16,155 bases of DNA from Eubacterium sp. UBA4343 (lineage in GTDB: Bacteria > Bacillota > Clostridia > Lachnospirales > Lachnospiraceae). Below are positions 9,533 to 16,136 of the stretch, piece by piece. The notes below the pieces were generated by a model, which was not told the DNA's origin, did no database searches, and saw only the letters and a list, made by a program, of their open reading frames with translations. Location: contig DGTF01000005.1 of assembly GCA_002394235.1 (NCBI GenBank), forward strand, positions 27,262 to 43,416, given 5' to 3'. How positions within the stretch are numbered: position 1 is the stretch's first letter; each line of letters starts with the position of its first letter. A program made the position numbers and the translations under genes.

Positions 9533-10672
9533 ATGGAAAAATCAAGAGTAGGTGTCATCGGAACAGGAATGATATGTCGAGTTTATATTGATAATATTTC
9601 CTCGCGTTTTTCTGTTCTGGAACTTGCTGCAATTGCTGATAGAAAAATTGAGAAGGCAAAAGCAGTAGCAGAAGAGTATGGGGTAAAGGGATGTACCATA
9701 GACGAACTGATGGAAGACGATTCTATTGATATTATCCTGAACCTGACACCACCAGTCGCTCACTACGAGCTCATGAAAAGAGCACTTTTAGCGGGAAAGC
9801 ATGTTTATACGGAAAAAACATTTACGATGAATGTAATTGAGGCTCAGGAGCTCATTATGCTGGCTCAGGAAAAGAACCTGATGATTGGCTCTGCCCCAGA
9901 TACATTCTTTGCCAGCTGGGTACAAAATGCACGTCATATCATTGATAGTGGAAGATTAGGACGCATCACTTCTTTTGCAATGATAGGAAATCGGGATAAT
10001 GACAAGATGCTTCCAGCGATGCGCTATTTGAATGGTCCAGGTGGCGGAGTACTCTATGATTATGTGTGTTATTACCTGACAGTACTGATTAACCTGTTAG
10101 GACCGGTGGCAACAGTTTCAGCGAATGTCAAGGCACCATACAAACGTCATATTGATAATTTTCCTCCTTCTGAGACAAAAGGGACAATTGTGGAAACTCC
10201 TAATGAGAGTCAGGTATACTCAATTCTTGAAATGGAAAATGGAATCACTGGTACGCTCTCAGTTAATTGCGACAGCTGTTATTATGATCGAACATATTTT
10301 GCAATTTATGGCAATAAGGGAATTCTGTATCTTGCCTGCCCAGACTGGTTTAATGGTGAAATAAGCATCTATGAAAATACGACTGCGCCAGAGGATGCTG
10401 AAAATCAAAAGGTTACAGTAATCGAAGATCCATATGCATTTAAGACAAATAGTCGAGGCGTTGGACTTGCGGATATGGTATGGGCTCGGATTGAGGGCAG
10501 AGAACCTCGTGTAAATGCTGAGAGATGTCTGCATGTGCTTGAAATCGAGGAAAGAATGAAGGAATCAAGCGATAAAGATGGACTTAGAGTTCATGTGGCA
10601 TCTACATGCACTAGATGTCTCCCGCTTTCCATTCCAACAGATACAGAAGAAAGTGCCTTGAGAGTAAAATAA
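9533..10672 (+). CDS. Gfo/Idh/MocA-family NAD(P)-dependent oxidoreductase
   Basis: This 379-residue protein has an N-terminal Rossmann fold with GVIGTGM (about residues 7-13). The family's EKP-type catalytic motif appears as EKT with Lys95 (in HVYTEKTFTMN). A C-terminal beta-sheet domain includes GGGVLYDYVCYYLTVLINLL, a region that forms the substrate pocket in sugar dehydrogenases of this family. I chose the ATG at 9533 over the one at 9524, because AGAAGG then has normal spacing. It lies 26 bp after the beta-glucosidase gene and 1 bp before the VOC gene, so the three are almost certainly co-transcribed. Family members oxidise or reduce sugar and cyclitol hydroxyls. Next to a glycosidase it could make or consume a 3-keto-sugar or glycoside. 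The exact substrate cannot be told. Confidence 0.85.
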   Translation: MEKSRVGVIGTGMICRVYIDNISSRFSVLELAAIADRKIEKAKAVAEEYGVKGCTIDELMEDDSIDIILNLTPPVAHYELMKRALLAGKHVYTEKTFTMNVIEAQELIMLAQEKNLMIGSAPDTFFASWVQNARHIIDSGRLGRITSFAMIGNRDNDKMLPAMRYLNGPGGGVLYDYVCYYLTVLINLLGPVATVSANVKAPYKRHIDNFPPSETKGTIVETPNESQVYSILEMENGITGTLSVNCDSCYYDRTYFAIYGNKGILYLACPDWFNGEISIYENTTAPEDAENQKVTVIEDPYAFKTNSRGVGLADMVWARIEGREPRVNAERCLHVLEIEERMKESSDKDGLRVHVASTCTRCLPLSIPTDTEESALRVK

Positions 10673-10673
10673 T

Positions 10674-11234
10674 ATGATCATAAATCCCAATATGCATCTC
10701 GGTTTTAATTGCAAGAATCTTGAAAAATCAAAAAAATGGTATGAAACATTCCTTAATTGTAAAGAGAAGTTTACGATATTTTACGGCGATATGATCCCGG
10801 ATAATCAGGAAATGCTTGAGGCAATGGACAAGGATAAACTTTCCTTTCTTGAGGAAAATAAGGATGTGCCTTGGATTGTCTACATGGAGTTTCAGGATGT
10901 GCCAGGTAATTTTATAGAATTATTCAACACGATAGGAGCCAATATACCGCATGTGCCCTGTGAACAAACAGATTTAAATTTTACTCATTTTGCACATACT
11001 GTGGATGATGTTCAAAAGTTCTATGAGGAAGTGTTGGCAAAAGGTGGAGAGGATTCGGTATATTTAGCACCGGCTGCAAATATTGACAGAACTAAAGCAA
11101 TGTGGCTGCAGGATCCTGATGGAAATCGAATGGAATTTATTGAATATACGGATCTGAGTATGCAGCGTATTGGCAGGGAGATGCCAAATGATATGACATT
11201 ATCAGAATTTTTTAAAAGTATAGGAATGGCATAA
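10674..11234 (+). CDS. VOC superfamily (glyoxalase/bleomycin-resistance fold) protein
   Basis: This 186-residue protein has two beta-alpha-beta-beta-beta modules. The first begins HLGFNCKNLEKSKKWYETFL; the second starts at FTHFAHTVDDVQKFYEEVL and ends with LQDPDGNRMEFIEY. Candidate metal ligands follow the glyoxalase pattern: His8, Glu82 (or Glu72), His105 or His108, and Glu154. The start lies 1 bp after the preceding stop and has only a weak ribosome site, which suggests translational coupling. A later ATG at 10692 would remove the residues before the conserved MHLGF. The VOC fold covers isomerases, epimerases, lyases, dioxygenases and resistance proteins. In this anaerobe-type context a metal-dependent isomerase/epimerase or lyase acting on the product of the neighbouring oxidoreductase is most plausible. 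This is inference. Confidence 0.75.
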   Translation: MIINPNMHLGFNCKNLEKSKKWYETFLNCKEKFTIFYGDMIPDNQEMLEAMDKDKLSFLEENKDVPWIVYMEFQDVPGNFIELFNTIGANIPHVPCEQTDLNFTHFAHTVDDVQKFYEEVLAKGGEDSVYLAPAANIDRTKAMWLQDPDGNRMEFIEYTDLSMQRIGREMPNDMTLSEFFKSIGMA

Positions 11235-11239
11235 AGAAA

Positions 11240-11267
11240 AGCAGGGGCAGTTTTTACTGCTCCTGCT
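11240..11267 (+). terminator. Intrinsic terminator after the VOC gene
   Basis: The arms AGCAGGGGCAGT and ACTGCTCCTGCT pair over 12 bp with one G-U pair around a short T-rich loop, followed by TTATTTAC. It sits 6 bp after the VOC stop and ends the three-gene A+T-rich unit. The flanking AAAG and TTTA extend the stem, so it may also work weakly in the other direction. Confidence 0.85.
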
Positions 11268-11295
11268 TTATTTACGCGAACAGTGAGCCGCAGCC

Positions 11296-11368
11296 GAATG
11301 CGAAGTATTCGTGTGCGGCGAGCGTCGCGATAGCGAGATAAAACTCGCGCAGCGTGTTTTATCTCGTT
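11296..11368 (+). repeat. Structured intergenic repeat, copy 2
   Basis: This is the same element as at 1-73 (72 of 73 bases identical, same orientation), with the same perfect GAGATAAAAC/GTTTTATCTC stem. It begins about 30 bp after the terminator of the VOC gene. It is followed by another imperfect hairpin (about 11392-11430, with TATTTCC/GGAAATA at its tip) and then by the terminator of the convergent PucR gene. The whole gap between the two convergent genes is therefore a string of hairpins. Confidence 0.9.
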
Positions 11369-11431
11369 CTTTATGGGCTTTAGCCTGTTGAGCTCGAGCG
11401 AGTATTTCCCAACGGAAATATGAGCCGAGCG

Positions 11432-11459
11432 AAATAAAAAACCACCCGCTATGCGGGTG
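11432..11459 (-). terminator. Intrinsic terminator of the PucR-family gene
   Basis: Read on the - strand, CACCCGC and GCGGGTG form a perfect 7-bp stem (11443-11459) with a 3-base loop. It is followed by GGTTTTTTATTT (down to 11432). It lies about 35 bp after the stop of the PucR-type regulator gene. Confidence 0.85.
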
Positions 11460-11494
11460 AGAGTCAAATAGCCTTGCGCATACCAAATGACTGT

Positions 11495-12658
11495 TTATTC
11501 AATATTCATCAGCATCAGCGCAGTCGTGAGCTGTGTCTTTACGTTCAGAGAAGATAGATCCATTCCTGTCAGTTCCTTGATCTTGCCCAGATAGTAGTTG
11601 ATCGTGTTCCGGTGCACGAACAGCTTTTCTGCCGTCTCCTTTACGCTTCCGTCATGCTCGAGATAAGCCCGCAGAACGCCCATGAGATCGGTGCTGTTGT
11701 CGTGATCATAATTTATGATCGGCTGCACGGTATTCTGGAGATAGTCTGAGATAATATCCTCGTCGTCAATATTCATCAGCAGCTTATACAATCCCATTTC
11801 CGAATAAAAAATCTGATCCGGACGGAGGTTGCCCTTGCTTTGCAGCTTCTGAACCGCACTCGCCTGGCGATAGCTTTTATAGAGGCATCGGATGCTCTTT
11901 GTCGTCTTTCCGATGCCCCATAGAAAGGCGGTCGGCTGAGGAAAAGTCAGCCTGAGATAGTAGTTCATATCCCGGACAAAATCATGGAGCTTCTCATTGC
12001 TGTAATTTCCAAGAACAGCCAGAATCTGCGTATCAGAGAGAAAAACGGAAAAATCAGAATATTTGTGGGACAGATTGCCGAAAACCGTAGAAGCCTTTTG
12101 CTCCAGTGTCGATTTTGCGTATCTTTCATGATCAGAGGGGCTTACCGCACAGACGGTATATTTCCATTCAGGCTGAAAGGAAAGGTGGGTGAGCGGGATC
12201 ATGTAGAGGTCCTTCTGTTCCGGGAAAAAGATTGCGTTCCGAAAGGCGGCGGCAGTCTCGGTGTCTCTGGAGTCTGCTTTTGTAATTGCATAACTGAAGA
12301 TCCGCATGATTTCAGCAAGATGAATTCTCCATGGCACCTCAAAGAGAGGCAGATCATGACGGTCGCAGTATTCAATGACGCACTGCGGGACATGATCCAG
12401 GTAGGGTCCGGTATTCAGAATGATTCCTGCGGCATTTTTCCTGCATATTGACCGGACGAGGCCGAGCAGCTCGTCCGGTGTGTTGACAGCGACTCCGGTC
12501 ACAAATGCGATTTCACCACCGTCGAGAAAGGATGTCGCCAGTGAGGTCTCTACCATATGAATCCAGGTGACATCATTTGAGAGACCGTTCTCACCTGCGA
12601 GAAGCGTAATGTCCATATGAGCTACTTTTTCAATCAGGCGTTTCAGAATTACTGACAT
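11495..12658 (-). CDS. PucR-family transcriptional regulator
   Basis: This 387-residue protein has an N-terminal PucR/PurC-like sensor domain at about residues 7-120 (GLSNDVTWIHMVE, then IAFVTG and the IILNTGPYLDHVP region). A middle domain follows. The C-terminal helix-turn-helix domain is at about 325-387 (GSVKETAEKLFVHRNTINYYLGKI), the standard PucR arrangement. The ATG is preceded by GGAGGT at good spacing. The gene diverges from the aminotransferase/alcohol dehydrogenase pair across a repeat-rich 587-bp gap, so it probably regulates them and itself. PucR proteins often control purine, amino-acid or amine catabolism. The signal sensed here is not visible. Confidence 0.9.
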   Translation of the reverse strand: MSVILKRLIEKVAHMDITLLAGENGLSNDVTWIHMVETSLATSFLDGGEIAFVTGVAVNTPDELLGLVRSICRKNAAGIILNTGPYLDHVPQCVIEYCDRHDLPLFEVPWRIHLAEIMRIFSYAITKADSRDTETAAAFRNAIFFPEQKDLYMIPLTHLSFQPEWKYTVCAVSPSDHERYAKSTLEQKASTVFGNLSHKYSDFSVFLSDTQILAVLGNYSNEKLHDFVRDMNYYLRLTFPQPTAFLWGIGKTTKSIRCLYKSYRQASAVQKLQSKGNLRPDQIFYSEMGLYKLLMNIDDEDIISDYLQNTVQPIINYDHDNSTDLMGVLRAYLEHDGSVKETAEKLFVHRNTINYYLGKIKELTGMDLSSLNVKTQLTTALMLMNIE

Positions 12659-12762
12659 ATCATATACCTCCGCAGTTTATACATATTGTGAACCCCCGCG
12701 TTCGGGGCATAGGCGGTTTCCGCATACTCCTGCCCTGCAAGCCGGCTTCGGAAGCGAGACAC

Positions 12763-12828
12763 ATCGCTTTTGCGCGGTAGACGAAAGGACCTGAGATCGC
12801 TTCTGCGCGGCAGACGAAAGGGCCTGAG
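12763..12828. repeat. Tandem duplication of a 33-bp unit
   Basis: Units at 12763-12795 and 12796-12828 are directly adjacent and agree at 30 of 33 bases. Each begins ATCGCTT and contains GACGAAAGG. The position, about 100-170 bp upstream of the PucR start, would fit paired regulator sites. It might equally be a chance slippage duplication. Confidence 0.85.
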
Positions 12829-12846
12829 TTATTCATGAATAAATTA

Positions 12847-12892
12847 CAAATAAAAAAGAGCAGGGCGCCTTGTCAGAACACCTTTGCTCTTT
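12847..12892 (-). terminator. Intrinsic terminator on the - strand upstream of the PucR gene
   Basis: Read on the - strand, AAAGAGCA pairs with TGCTCTTT over 8 bp, with a further GGTG/CGCC inner stem, followed by a T tract (TTTTTTATTT). It does not follow any coding region on that strand, which is why a short RNA or attenuator is suspected. On the + strand the T tract is poor (TTTCTCTAT). Confidence 0.65.
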
Positions 12893-12985
12893 CTCTATCT
12901 GATTCCCGAATCGGGTCTTCTATTTTTTAAACACCGCATATACTTCTGAATCATTCAGTGAAGCTCCTGCGGATAATGACTGATT
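12850..12985 (-). ncRNA. Candidate small RNA or attenuated leader upstream of the PucR gene
   Basis: On the - strand a promoter-like TTGACA-17-TTAAAT (13020-12992) is followed by about 135 nt with visible structure. A CCGCA/TGCGG stem encloses an inner CTGAA/TTCAG hairpin; a CCCGA/TCGGG inverted repeat comes next. It ends with an intrinsic terminator whose AAAGAGCA/TGCTCTTT stem (12892-12855) includes an inner GGTG/CGCC stem, and then TTTTTTATTT. No matching open frame exists. It could be a free small RNA or a riboswitch-like leader controlling read-through into the PucR gene 190 bp on. I do not recognise a known RNA family. Confidence 0.35.
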
Positions 12986-12991
12986 TCTGAA

Positions 12992-13020
12992 ATTTAACTT
13001 CAGTATATCATAGTTGTCAA
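12992..13020 (-). promoter_or_regulatory. Possible - strand promoter of the candidate small RNA
   Basis: A perfect TTGACA (13020-13015) is separated by 17 bases from TTAAAT (12997-12992; 4 of 6 matches to TATAAT). It points left, toward the terminator at 12892-12847 and the PucR gene. A TATACT only 7 bases after TTGACA is too close to serve as its -10. Confidence 0.35.
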
Positions 13021-13124
13021 GACTTCATACCGTGTGTCAGGGGAAGACCCTTATCTGTGCCGGAGCACAAAAAAGATTGGGCCGGAACCCATTGTCAGCA
13101 CTGGCTGGAAAAGCTAGACTTGCC

Positions 13125-13184
13125 GTATCAACAGAACAGCAGATCAATCGGTGGTGTATTAACAGAACAGCAGATCAATCGGTG
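13125..13184. repeat. Direct repeat pair of 29 bp, period 31, upstream of the aminotransferase gene
   Basis: Copies at 13125-13153 and 13156-13184 agree at 28 of 29 bases (C/T at the fifth base), separated by two bases. The shared part includes AACAGAACAGCAGATCAATC. They end about 60 bp before the aminotransferase start. A spacing of about three helical turns puts both copies on the same DNA face, as expected for paired activator or repressor sites. PucR is the obvious candidate, but no binding evidence is available. Confidence 0.8.
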
Positions 13185-13245
13185 CACAGGGCAGGATTGT
13201 ATTTGCAAAAAACCGATGTTTAAAGTGTGAAAGGGAGGAGTACAT

Positions 13246-14598
13246 ATGAAGGAAACGGCAAGAGAACAGGATGCGGCAATGGGTATTGCAATTCGCGATA
13301 AGCAGAAGAAATACGTGCTTCAGTCATGGAATGCGCAGAAGAATCTGAATCCGATACCGATCAGCTATTGCGACAATATCTATCTGTATGATTATGAAGG
13401 AAACCGGTATTCGGATATGTCCTCCATGCACGTCAACATGAATGTAGGCTACGGCAACAGGGAAATCAATGAGGCAATCACCGAAAAGCTGAAGAGATAT
13501 GCTTTTATCAGTGAGGCCTATGCGGATAAGGACAGAGCGGATCTGGCAGAGATGATCATCGGACTGATGCCTGGCAACATGGGGAAGGTTTTCTTCACGA
13601 ACGCAGGGGCGGACGCAAATGAAAACGCAATCAAGATTGCCAGAATATATACGGGACGGAACAAGATTTTCTCAAGATACCGTTCGTACCACGGATCATC
13701 CTTTGGAGCCGGGAACCTCACCGGAGAACCCAGAAGATTCGCTCTGGAGCCAGGTGTTCCCGGATTCGTGAAATTCCGTGATCCGTATCGGTACCGGGAT
13801 AACCTTCCATTTAATGAGGAAGAATATACGGCGTATTGTCTGAGAATGCTCGAGGAGCAGATTTTATATGAGAATCCTGACAATGTAGCCGCGATCATCA
13901 TGGAGACGATTACCGGTACGAACGGAATCATTATTCCGCCGAAGGGCTATCTCCCGGGTGTCCGTAGGCTGTGCGACAAGTACGGAATTCTGATGGTCTG
14001 TGATGAGGTTATGGCCGGATGGTGCAGAACCGGAAAGATGTTCGCGTTCCAGAATTTTGACGTGAAACCGGATATCGTGACCTTCGCCAAAGGTGTCACC
14101 TGCGGCTATGTTCAGCTGGGCGGTGTGGTTGTATCAAAGGAGATCGCTGCCTACTTCGATGACCATGTGCTTTCCTGCGGACTTACTTACAACGGACATC
14201 CTCTTGCCTGTGCCGCGGGTGTGGCATGCGTGAAATATTATCTGGATCATGATATCCCGGCACATGTGCGGGAGGTCGGGAAAGTGCTCGGTGAGATACT
14301 GGAGGATCTGAAGAAAAAACATGCCTGTGTCGGTGATGTGCGGTACATCGGTCTGTTTTCCAGCATTGAGCTTGTGAAGAGCAAGGAGACCCGTGAGCCT
14401 CTGGTTCCCTTCGGAAGAGATCCAGAAGGAAAAATGAAGAAGATCCTCGGCATGCTCAAGGAAAAGCGGTTTATGACCTTTGGCCATGAAAACATGATTC
14501 TGATCGCGCCTCCGCTGATCATCACCGCGGAACAGATCCGTGAGGAGATGCAGAAGGTGGATGAGGTGCTCTCTGTGGTGGACAGAGAGATGATATAA
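13246..14598 (+). CDS. Class III aminotransferase (omega-amino-acid type, possibly taurine transaminase-like)
   Basis: This 450-residue PLP enzyme has the class III layout. VFFTNAGADANENAIKIAR holds the cofactor phosphate site, and YRSYHGSSFGAGNLTG has the conserved Tyr-His for PLP stacking. CDEVMAGWCRTGK has Asp253 for the pyridine nitrogen, and TFAKGVTCGY has Lys282 as the Schiff-base Lys. GGGAGG precedes the ATG. It moves the amino group of an omega-amino acid or amine to a keto acid, giving an aldehyde. The YHGSSFGAGNLTGEPRR stretch recalls taurine transaminases, but GABA, beta-alanine or diamine substrates fit the family too. The iron-type alcohol dehydrogenase gene that follows would reduce the aldehyde. 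The divergent PucR regulator and the tandem repeats upstream suggest specific induction. Confidence 0.85.
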   Translation: MKETAREQDAAMGIAIRDKQKKYVLQSWNAQKNLNPIPISYCDNIYLYDYEGNRYSDMSSMHVNMNVGYGNREINEAITEKLKRYAFISEAYADKDRADLAEMIIGLMPGNMGKVFFTNAGADANENAIKIARIYTGRNKIFSRYRSYHGSSFGAGNLTGEPRRFALEPGVPGFVKFRDPYRYRDNLPFNEEEYTAYCLRMLEEQILYENPDNVAAIIMETITGTNGIIIPPKGYLPGVRRLCDKYGILMVCDEVMAGWCRTGKMFAFQNFDVKPDIVTFAKGVTCGYVQLGGVVVSKEIAAYFDDHVLSCGLTYNGHPLACAAGVACVKYYLDHDIPAHVREVGKVLGEILEDLKKKHACVGDVRYIGLFSSIELVKSKETREPLVPFGRDPEGKMKKILGMLKEKRFMTFGHENMILIAPPLIITAEQIREEMQKVDEVLSVVDREMI

Positions 14599-14774
14599 AG
14601 CGCTATAAGAAATATGTATAAGTCCCTGCGCCACTTCGATGCTTCACAGTTTCCGTGCCGTTAATGTTCTTGCCCATTGGTGAGCAAGCTTCCCGTGGGC
14701 CAGGAGCATTGCAGCCGGACTGAATGGAATGAGAAGTGTTTTCCAGAGGACGCGATCATGGGAAGGAGGTTTAG

Positions 14775-15935
14775 ATGGCTTGTTTTTCTATGACAGACAA
14801 GGTTTTTTTCGGAAAAGAGGCTCTGTGTGAGGCGATGCCCTACATTGCGGGCTTCGGAGGCAAGGCGCTGATCGTCACCGGCAGACATGTAGGACGCTCG
14901 CCGATGATGGATCAGCTGAAGAGCCTGCTGGCGAAGAACCATCTGGAGTGTGCGGTTTTTGACGGGATCACGGGAGAACCGACGGACCGGATGATTCGGG
15001 AGGGAGTAGAAGTTTATCGGAAGGAGTCCTGTGACATGATCATCGGGCTCGGGGGTGGAAGTCCGATCGATTCCGCGAAGGCGATTGCGGCGATGGCTGT
15101 CCTTCCCGGCAATATCTCGGATTATATCGGAAAAAGCATTGAGGGCAGCCTGCCACCGGTCGTGGCGATTCCGACGACTTCCGGCACGGGCTCTGAGACG
15201 ACGAAATTTACGGTGATCACTGACAGTGTGACGGATGTGAAGATGCTGCTGAGGGGAGATTCCCTCGTTCCGGATCTGGCGGTGCTGAATCCGGAATACT
15301 GTGAGGATATGCCGAAAAAGGTGACGGCGTGCACCGGACTGGATGCTCTGACTCATGCGGTGGAAGCCTTTACTTCCGTCAAGGCCTTCCCGCTCACGGA
15401 TACACTCGCTGTATCCGCGATCCGGAGAATTCTGAAATATCTTCCGGAAGCGTTTGACAACGGCTATGATACAGAAGCAAGGGAACAGATGCTGACCGCT
15501 GCGTTTGAGGCGGGAGTCTGCATCAATAATTCAAGCGTGACGCTGGTGCACGGAATGAGCCGGCCGATTGGAGCGCTGTTCCATGTGCCGCACGGCATGA
15601 GCAACGCCATGCTTCTGGATGTCTGCCTGCGGTTTGCAGCGCAGGGGGCGCCGGAGAGGTTTGCGGAACTGGCGCGAGAAGCGGGTGTGTCCACGAATGA
15701 AAGCGGGGATAGAGAGGCATGTGAAATGCTTCTGAGCGCGGTCAGCCATCTGGTGCATTACTGCAGGATCCCGACTCTGAAGGAATATGGAATCGGTGAG
15801 GAGCAGTTCGTGAAGGTAATACCGAAGATGGCATCTGACGCGATTGCATCCGGCAGCCCTGGCAATACCAGAAGGAAGGTCACGGAGGAGGACTGCAGAC
15901 AGATGTACCGGAAGGTCTACGGACTTGCCGACTGA
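14775..15935 (+). CDS. Iron-containing alcohol dehydrogenase (probable aldehyde reductase)
   Basis: This 386-residue group III dehydrogenase has the NAD(P) loop GLGGGSPIDSAKA and the TSGTGSE motif. The metal ligands are Asp190, His194, His259 and His273; the DALTH and VHGMSRPIGALFHVPHG motifs are intact. AAGGAGG lies 6 bp before the ATG. It follows the aminotransferase gene after 176 bp, with only a small hairpin lacking a T tract, so one transcript is likely. In this pairing it would reduce the aldehyde made by transamination (for example sulfoacetaldehyde to isethionate, or succinic semialdehyde to 4-hydroxybutyrate) and regenerate NAD+. Relatives also include lactaldehyde reductase and 1,3-propanediol dehydrogenase, so the substrate is undecided. 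A role tied to rhamnose-derived lactaldehyde is less likely given the separate regulator. Confidence 0.88.
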   Translation: MACFSMTDKVFFGKEALCEAMPYIAGFGGKALIVTGRHVGRSPMMDQLKSLLAKNHLECAVFDGITGEPTDRMIREGVEVYRKESCDMIIGLGGGSPIDSAKAIAAMAVLPGNISDYIGKSIEGSLPPVVAIPTTSGTGSETTKFTVITDSVTDVKMLLRGDSLVPDLAVLNPEYCEDMPKKVTACTGLDALTHAVEAFTSVKAFPLTDTLAVSAIRRILKYLPEAFDNGYDTEAREQMLTAAFEAGVCINNSSVTLVHGMSRPIGALFHVPHGMSNAMLLDVCLRFAAQGAPERFAELAREAGVSTNESGDREACEMLLSAVSHLVHYCRIPTLKEYGIGEEQFVKVIPKMASDAIASGSPGNTRRKVTEEDCRQMYRKVYGLAD

Positions 15936-16003
15936 GGCGGGCTTGTGCAGCTGCGGATTTCCGGAGATACAGGCGGCCGCATCCGCCGGGGATTTGTGCG
16001 GTG

Positions 16004-16021
16004 GCACAAAAAGGTTTGTGC
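16004..16021 (+). other. Small hairpin after the alcohol dehydrogenase gene
   Basis: GCACAAA (16004-16010) and TTTGTGC (16015-16021) form a perfect 7-bp stem with loop AAGG. There is no T tract, so it is not a terminator by itself. It may protect the 3' end or be a chance palindrome. Confidence 0.35.
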
Positions 16022-16075
16022 TCCGGTGTATTGTAATCAGTTGCTGAAAAAACTATACTACGACCATCGAAAGAG

Positions 16076-16136
16076 AACACAGCAAAGGCGCTGAGAATCC
16101 TGAGAAAAGGATGCGAAGCGCGGCTGTGTTTTTTTT
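16076..16136 (+). terminator. Compound intrinsic terminator after the alcohol dehydrogenase gene
   Basis: AACACAGC (16076-16083) pairs perfectly with GCTGTGTT (16123-16130). Inside are further stacked stems GCGCT/AGCGC and ATCCT/AGGAT, and a run of eight T (16129-16136) follows. It lies about 140 bp after the dehydrogenase stop and ends that transcript just before repeat copy 3. Confidence 0.85.

Larger units (their letters stand above)
12659..13245. other. Repeat-rich intergenic region between PucR and aminotransferase genes
   Basis: This is the only gap over 300 bp and has no convincing gene. Moving right from the PucR start it holds small hairpins (CCCCG/CGGGG near 12695-12710, GCGG-TTT-CCGC), a 33-bp tandem duplication (12763-12828), a - strand terminator (about 12850-12892), a structured stretch (12900-12985) with a - strand promoter-like sequence (12992-13020), and a second tandem duplication (13125-13184). 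It ends with a strong ribosome site for the aminotransferase. A 69-codon + strand frame from 13014 crosses the second duplication and is not believed coding. Confidence 0.8.

Noticed and set aside
11268..11486. 72-codon - strand frame over repeat copy 2
   Set aside because: It is made of the structured repeat and the terminators of both convergent genes; no independent coding signal.
12763..13184. Repeat pairs considered as a CRISPR array
   Set aside because: Two unrelated repeat pairs, each with only two copies and zero or two bases between them, and no cas genes.
13014..13223. 69-codon + strand frame before the aminotransferase gene
   Set aside because: It runs through the 31-bp-period duplication, has no good start or ribosome site and reads as a by-product of the repeats.
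14599..14774. Gap between aminotransferase and alcohol dehydrogenase considered as a terminator or promoter region
   Set aside because: The GCCCA/TGGGC inverted repeat has no T tract, and I see no convincing -35/-10 pair.
14134..15356. Long - strand frames (166 and 231 codons) opposite the aminotransferase and alcohol dehydrogenase genes
   Set aside because: They lie opposite conserved genes with intact active sites and their translations look like antisense reading, rich in His and Arg without domains.
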